Shown piece by piece: positions 46,441 through 48,963 of a DNA stretch of 48,963 nucleotides. The notes below the pieces were generated by a model. It had not been told where the DNA came from. It ran no database searches and saw only the letters and a program-made list of their open reading frames with translations. This DNA comes from Nocardiopsis ganjiahuensis DSM 45031 (GTDB taxonomy: Bacteria; Actinomycetota; Actinomycetes; Streptosporangiales; Streptosporangiaceae), in NCBI RefSeq assembly GCF_000341085.1, contig NZ_ANBA01000037.1, positions 1-48,963 of the forward strand, in the 5' to 3' direction. A program made the translations under genes and the position numbers. Each line of letters begins with the position of its first letter. Position 1 is the first letter of the stretch.

Positions 46441-46504
46441 AAGTGGCCCAACCCTTCCCCTTCTCAGGCGCTAAGTGGCCCAACCCTTCCCCTTCTCAGG
46501 CGCT
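46441..46504. repeat. Perfect 32-bp tandem duplication
   Basis: The unit beginning AAGTGGCCCAACCCTTCCCC occurs twice head to tail (46441-46472, 46473-46504). The second copy contains the stop codon of the Abi_C-like gene, so the 3' end of that gene was duplicated. Next to GGCCACT-CCA-AGTGGCC (about 46432-46448), a perfect palindrome. Confidence 0.85.
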
Positions 46505-47452
46505 TGGAGCCTCTGGTGTCTGGTTGCGCCAAGGCGCTTTCTCATCAGCGAGGGTGTCGAGCATGAGCTGACACCAGGTGGTCGCCGCGTTCACCGCCAG
46601 ATGGGCATGACGGGCGCCGAGCCCCGCCCGTGCACTTACGGGCCCGTGCCCGGTGCCGTAGCGGTTGCGCAGCTCTCCCACAGCGTTGGCCATGCTGGAG
46701 GCCGCCCCCAGGATCTGCTTCACGGCGTTGTGCCCGTCAGGCCCTGGAACGTGTGCTGACGGATGCAGCCCCAGAGCCTGCTGTGCGGCTTTGACCAGCG
46801 CGGGGAAGTCCGCTCGATCGTCCACGGGAAGGCCGCGCGCGTCGAGCACGATCTTGGCCGTGCTTTCGATCAACTCCTTGGCACTCCCGAGGACTTGGGC
46901 TGGGTCATCTGCGATGGCGCGTTGGATCCGCCGCAGGTGTTCCTGGATCGCGGCTGGATCCTTCAGGTTCGCCAGCGACCGCTCAGGCAGGATCGGGGTG
47001 AGGCGGGCGTCGTCGAGTGCGATGAGTCGTTCACGGGGCGGCTCGAACAGCTCGTCCAGGATCTGCCGCCGTGCCTCCCATGAGCCGTACCCATCGTTGC
47101 GGAGCCAGTAGGTGCGAAACTTGGCGAAGTCCCGGAAGGGCACCTTGAGATCCACGCCCACGCGGCGCGTCATCGCTTCCAGAGTCCGGATCGCGTTCTC
47201 GATCTCCGGGTTGGTCAGGACCTCCTCACTGTTGGTGCCGAAGGCCTCCAACTCGCCGCGCACCAGATCCAATAGCGCCAGCGCCGCACGGATGTCATCG
47301 GTGCCCTCGATCGGGCCGTGGCGAAGCGATATGAGGAGGTCTTCGTTCAGCTCGGTGACGGTCCGGGGAGAGTCCCACGGCGCGGCGAACGGGTCGTCCG
47401 CGGCCGCCTCAACGGGTCGCGCCACGAAGAAGTCGCTCGACTTCACGATCAC
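46496..47452 (-). CDS. Abi_C-type abortive-infection-like protein
   Basis: 318 residues from GTG 47452. The C-terminal half follows the Abi_C pattern (PF14355, recognised by eye): SAKELIESTAKIVLDARG (about 197-214), ILGAASSMANAVGELRNRYG with TGHG (about 252-275), then RHAHLAVNAATTWCQLML. The R-N-x-x-G-x-x-H-G motif resembles HEPN-like RNases (R-x4-6-H). The N-terminal part is unrecognised. I infer phage defence by RNA cleavage or growth arrest. Stands alone, as cargo beside the transposase. Confidence 0.75.
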   Translation of the reverse strand: MIVKSSDFFVARPVEAAADDPFAAPWDSPRTVTELNEDLLISLRHGPIEGTDDIRAALALLDLVRGELEAFGTNSEEVLTNPEIENAIRTLEAMTRRVGVDLKVPFRDFAKFRTYWLRNDGYGSWEARRQILDELFEPPRERLIALDDARLTPILPERSLANLKDPAAIQEHLRRIQRAIADDPAQVLGSAKELIESTAKIVLDARGLPVDDRADFPALVKAAQQALGLHPSAHVPGPDGHNAVKQILGAASSMANAVGELRNRYGTGHGPVSARAGLGARHAHLAVNAATTWCQLMLDTLADEKAPWRNQTPEAPSA

Positions 47453-48023
47453 TCCACTTGGGTCGATGGTTCCAGCGGGAACCGGATCCTGCTCCGATAG
47501 TGCCTGATCGGTAGGTCCCGGTGTGCCTGAATTTCAGTGCCTTCGGGACTGCGGCCGGACAACGAAGGGCTCCAGGCGCGGAGCTTGTGGTCTTGGGAGC
47601 GATGCCCTGTTCAGGGCAGCGGGCGAGGCGAGAGTTCGACCACCATGTGCACGCCGGTAATCAGCTTTTCCGCGACGTCCCAACCCGAGCAGGTGGCCTG
47701 TGCCTCCTTCCTCGAGGCACAGGCGATCCAGGAAGAGCCGGACTGGGAGGTGAGCCGGTCGACTACGCCGATGCTCATCGGACGAACGCAGGCTGGCTCA
47801 CCTCTCCCCTTCCTCCACTGCCGGCGAGGCCTTCTGTCGAAGCCCTGGAGAAAGCCTAGGAGAAGTGAAAAATGTCCTTTGGGGTGAATGGTCGAGAATT
47901 AGAGAATGGAACCATGAAACGGTCCTGTCGTGACCGATCGAGTGTGCGGTCACGGTGCGTGGCTGCTGGCCGGATGCGGCAACCACCGCCCGCCTCAGGT
48001 TCGGGCGCTCTAGCGTGGCAATC
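47453..48023. other. Gene-poor stretch between two cargo genes
   Basis: Both promoters of the divergent cargo genes must lie here. A plus-strand frame from ATG 47645 (VACASFLEAQAIQEEPDWEV) has no ribosome site and is likely a remnant. The element GGATGCGGCAACC (about 47973) and the bases up to the GTG at 48024 match the upstream region of the paralogue at 11928. Confidence 0.4.
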
Positions 48024-48963
48024 GTGCGCTCACCCACCCCCCGCCAACGGATCGCGATCGCCCTGGCCGCTCTACTTCTGCCCGCCCTGACCATCACCGC
48101 CTGGCCGCTGCTGCCGTTCCTGGCCGGTCTGCTGCCCGAGGCCCTACCCGTGGGACGCATCCTGCTGGGCACGCTCCTGGCCGCAGGGCTCGCGGCCACG
48201 GCCGCCCTGGCCCGTTCCGGAGCCCAAGAGAAGAAGTCGGTGTGGCTGGGATGGCTGATCCTCACCGCGTGGGCGGTCACCATCGCCGCAGTCGCGGGGA
48301 TCGTCCTCCTGGTCTGGCTCGTCCTGGGCTCCCCCGGCCTGGAAGACATCGGCCGGCTCTCCCCCCAGAACCTGGACGCCATCGCCACCCGAGCCTTCGC
48401 CGTCGTCGCCGGCCTGGGCGGTGTCGCGCTGCTGATGATCGCCTACCGGCGCCAACGAACCACCGAGGCCGACGCGGAACGCGCCGAGCGGACATCTGAG
48501 CGTGAGGTCACCAAGCTGTTCAACGAGCGCTTCACCACCGCCTACACCGAGCTGGGAAGCGAGCACGCTGCCGTGCGCCTCGGCGCCGTCCACGCCCTGG
48601 CCCACCTGGCCGACGACGCACCCTCCGAGGAAGAGGTGCAGATGGTCATCGACGTGCTCTGCGCCTACCTACGCATGCCCTACACCCCCGCCCCCGACCA
48701 ACTGCCCGAGGACGCCACCCCAGAACAGAGGGCCGAGCACCGCGAGCGCGCATTGGAGTTCACCTCCTTCCGCGAGGTACGGCACACCGTCATCCGCATC
48801 ATCGGCAACCACCTGCGCGAGCACACCCGATGGCGGGGCAAGAACTACGACTTCACCGGCACCGTCTTCGACGGTGGCAACCTGGCCGGCGCTCACTTTT
48901 CCGGCGGGGAGGTGGACTTCGGCGAGGCCGAGTTCTCCGGTGGGGAGGTGGCTTTCCATGGCG
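48024..48963 (+). CDS. Membrane-anchored F-x-G-G repeat protein, N-terminal part (cut by window edge)
   Basis: Open from GTG 48024 to the edge (313 codons). Closely parallel to the gene at 11928: RSPTPRQ start, hydrophobic helices to about residue 145, RAFAVVAGLGGVALLMIAYR, QLGSEHAAVRL region, VLCAYLRMPYT, IIGNHLREHTRW, then the first 12-residue repeats (AHFSGGEVDFGE, AEFSGGEVAFHG). Its 3' end is probably 2-178. A direct join is one base out of frame and the repeat phase does not fit, so repeat units are likely lost between the edges. Transposon cargo. Confidence 0.8.
   Translation, partial: MRSPTPRQRIAIALAALLLPALTITAWPLLPFLAGLLPEALPVGRILLGTLLAAGLAATAALARSGAQEKKSVWLGWLILTAWAVTIAAVAGIVLLVWLVLGSPGLEDIGRLSPQNLDAIATRAFAVVAGLGGVALLMIAYRRQRTTEADAERAERTSEREVTKLFNERFTTAYTELGSEHAAVRLGAVHALAHLADDAPSEEEVQMVIDVLCAYLRMPYTPAPDQLPEDATPEQRAEHRERALEFTSFREVRHTVIRIIGNHLREHTRWRGKNYDFTGTVFDGGNLAGAHFSGGEVDFGEAEFSGGEVAFHG

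Larger units (their letters stand above)
41795..48963. mobile_element. TniA/TniB transposon, left part (continues at window position 1)
   Basis: Starts at 5'-TGTTGACGGC (41795) with three 18-bp sites. It carries a four-gene minus-strand operon (DDE transposase, TniB-like ATPase, a fused unknown protein, an HTH protein), then an Abi_C-like gene and the 5' part of a membrane repeat-protein gene. The matching inverted end is at 1670-1717, reached by joining the window edges; total about 8.9 kb plus any missing repeats. Target duplication GCGGC. Similar to Tn5053/Tn402-class elements in ATPase plus DDE transposase and multi-site ends, but no TniQ or resolvase is recognised. Confidence 0.75.

Noticed and set aside
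1..48963. Linear plasmid with telomere-like ends
   Set aside because: The edges show no inverted terminal repeats or palindromes; both lie inside a coding repeat.
1..48963. tRNA or rRNA genes and integrase-flanked attachment sites
   Set aside because: No cloverleaf-like or rRNA-like stretch was noticed and no active tyrosine or serine integrase gene is present; the only recombinase-like region (in 42537-43952) lacks clear catalytic residues.

Overview
The window is high-GC actinomycete DNA. Coding bias, GTG starts and gene families (FtsK/TraB-type conjugative translocase, membrane-anchored F-x-G-G repeat proteins, HTH-Sel1 proteins) fit a plasmid of a Nocardiopsis/Streptomonospora-like organism; the taxon is inferred from style, not searched. 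No rRNA, tRNA or CRISPR is seen.

Layout. (1) 41795 to the right edge, continuing at 1-1717, is a Tn5053/Tn7-like (TniA/TniB) transposon. Its ends carry repeated 18-bp sites and are flanked by the same 5 bp (GCGGC at 41790-41794 and 1718-1722). This makes sense only if the two window edges are neighbours, so the window is probably a circular plasmid opened inside the repeat region of a cargo gene. Cargo: an Abi_C abortive-infection-like gene, a membrane-anchored repeat protein split by the window edges, and an FAD monooxygenase lying between two copies of the right end. (2) 1718-8519: three 17-bp sites at exact 40-bp spacing, small unknown genes, an HTH/coiled-coil protein and a parAB operon with two identical parS-like palindromes. 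(3) 8600-19240: an ECF-like sigma factor with a small partner gene, a large XRE protein, a second intact F-x-G-G repeat protein, a frameshifted HTH gene, a lipoprotein, an HTH-Sel1/TPR protein, small membrane peptides and an AbrB/RelE-like toxin-antitoxin pair. (4) 19260-32219: about 20 genes, all on the minus strand, around a TraB/FtsK DNA translocase; this is the conjugative-transfer region, with many tiny overlapping genes. (5) 32404-34073: an HTH sensor-like protein overlapping a PP2C phosphatase. (6) 34420-39171: the replication module, an initiator gene with four 18-bp palindromic iterons and a pyrimidine tract inside its coding sequence (phage lambda O layout), followed by three DnaB-like genes. 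(7) 39229-41663: small minus-strand genes, two with zinc-finger-like cysteines.

How it works together. The initiator probably opens its own intragenic origin and loads DnaB-type helicase(s). ParAB segregates the molecule through the two palindromes. TraB and membrane partners move it between mycelia. The toxin-antitoxin pair stabilises it. The transposon adds defence and metabolic cargo. The most unusual points are the transposon's third gene (a TniB-like pseudo-ATPase joined to an integrase-like region, with no TniQ seen), the lambda-like origin beside three helicase paralogues, and several families of repeated palindromes shared between distant genes.
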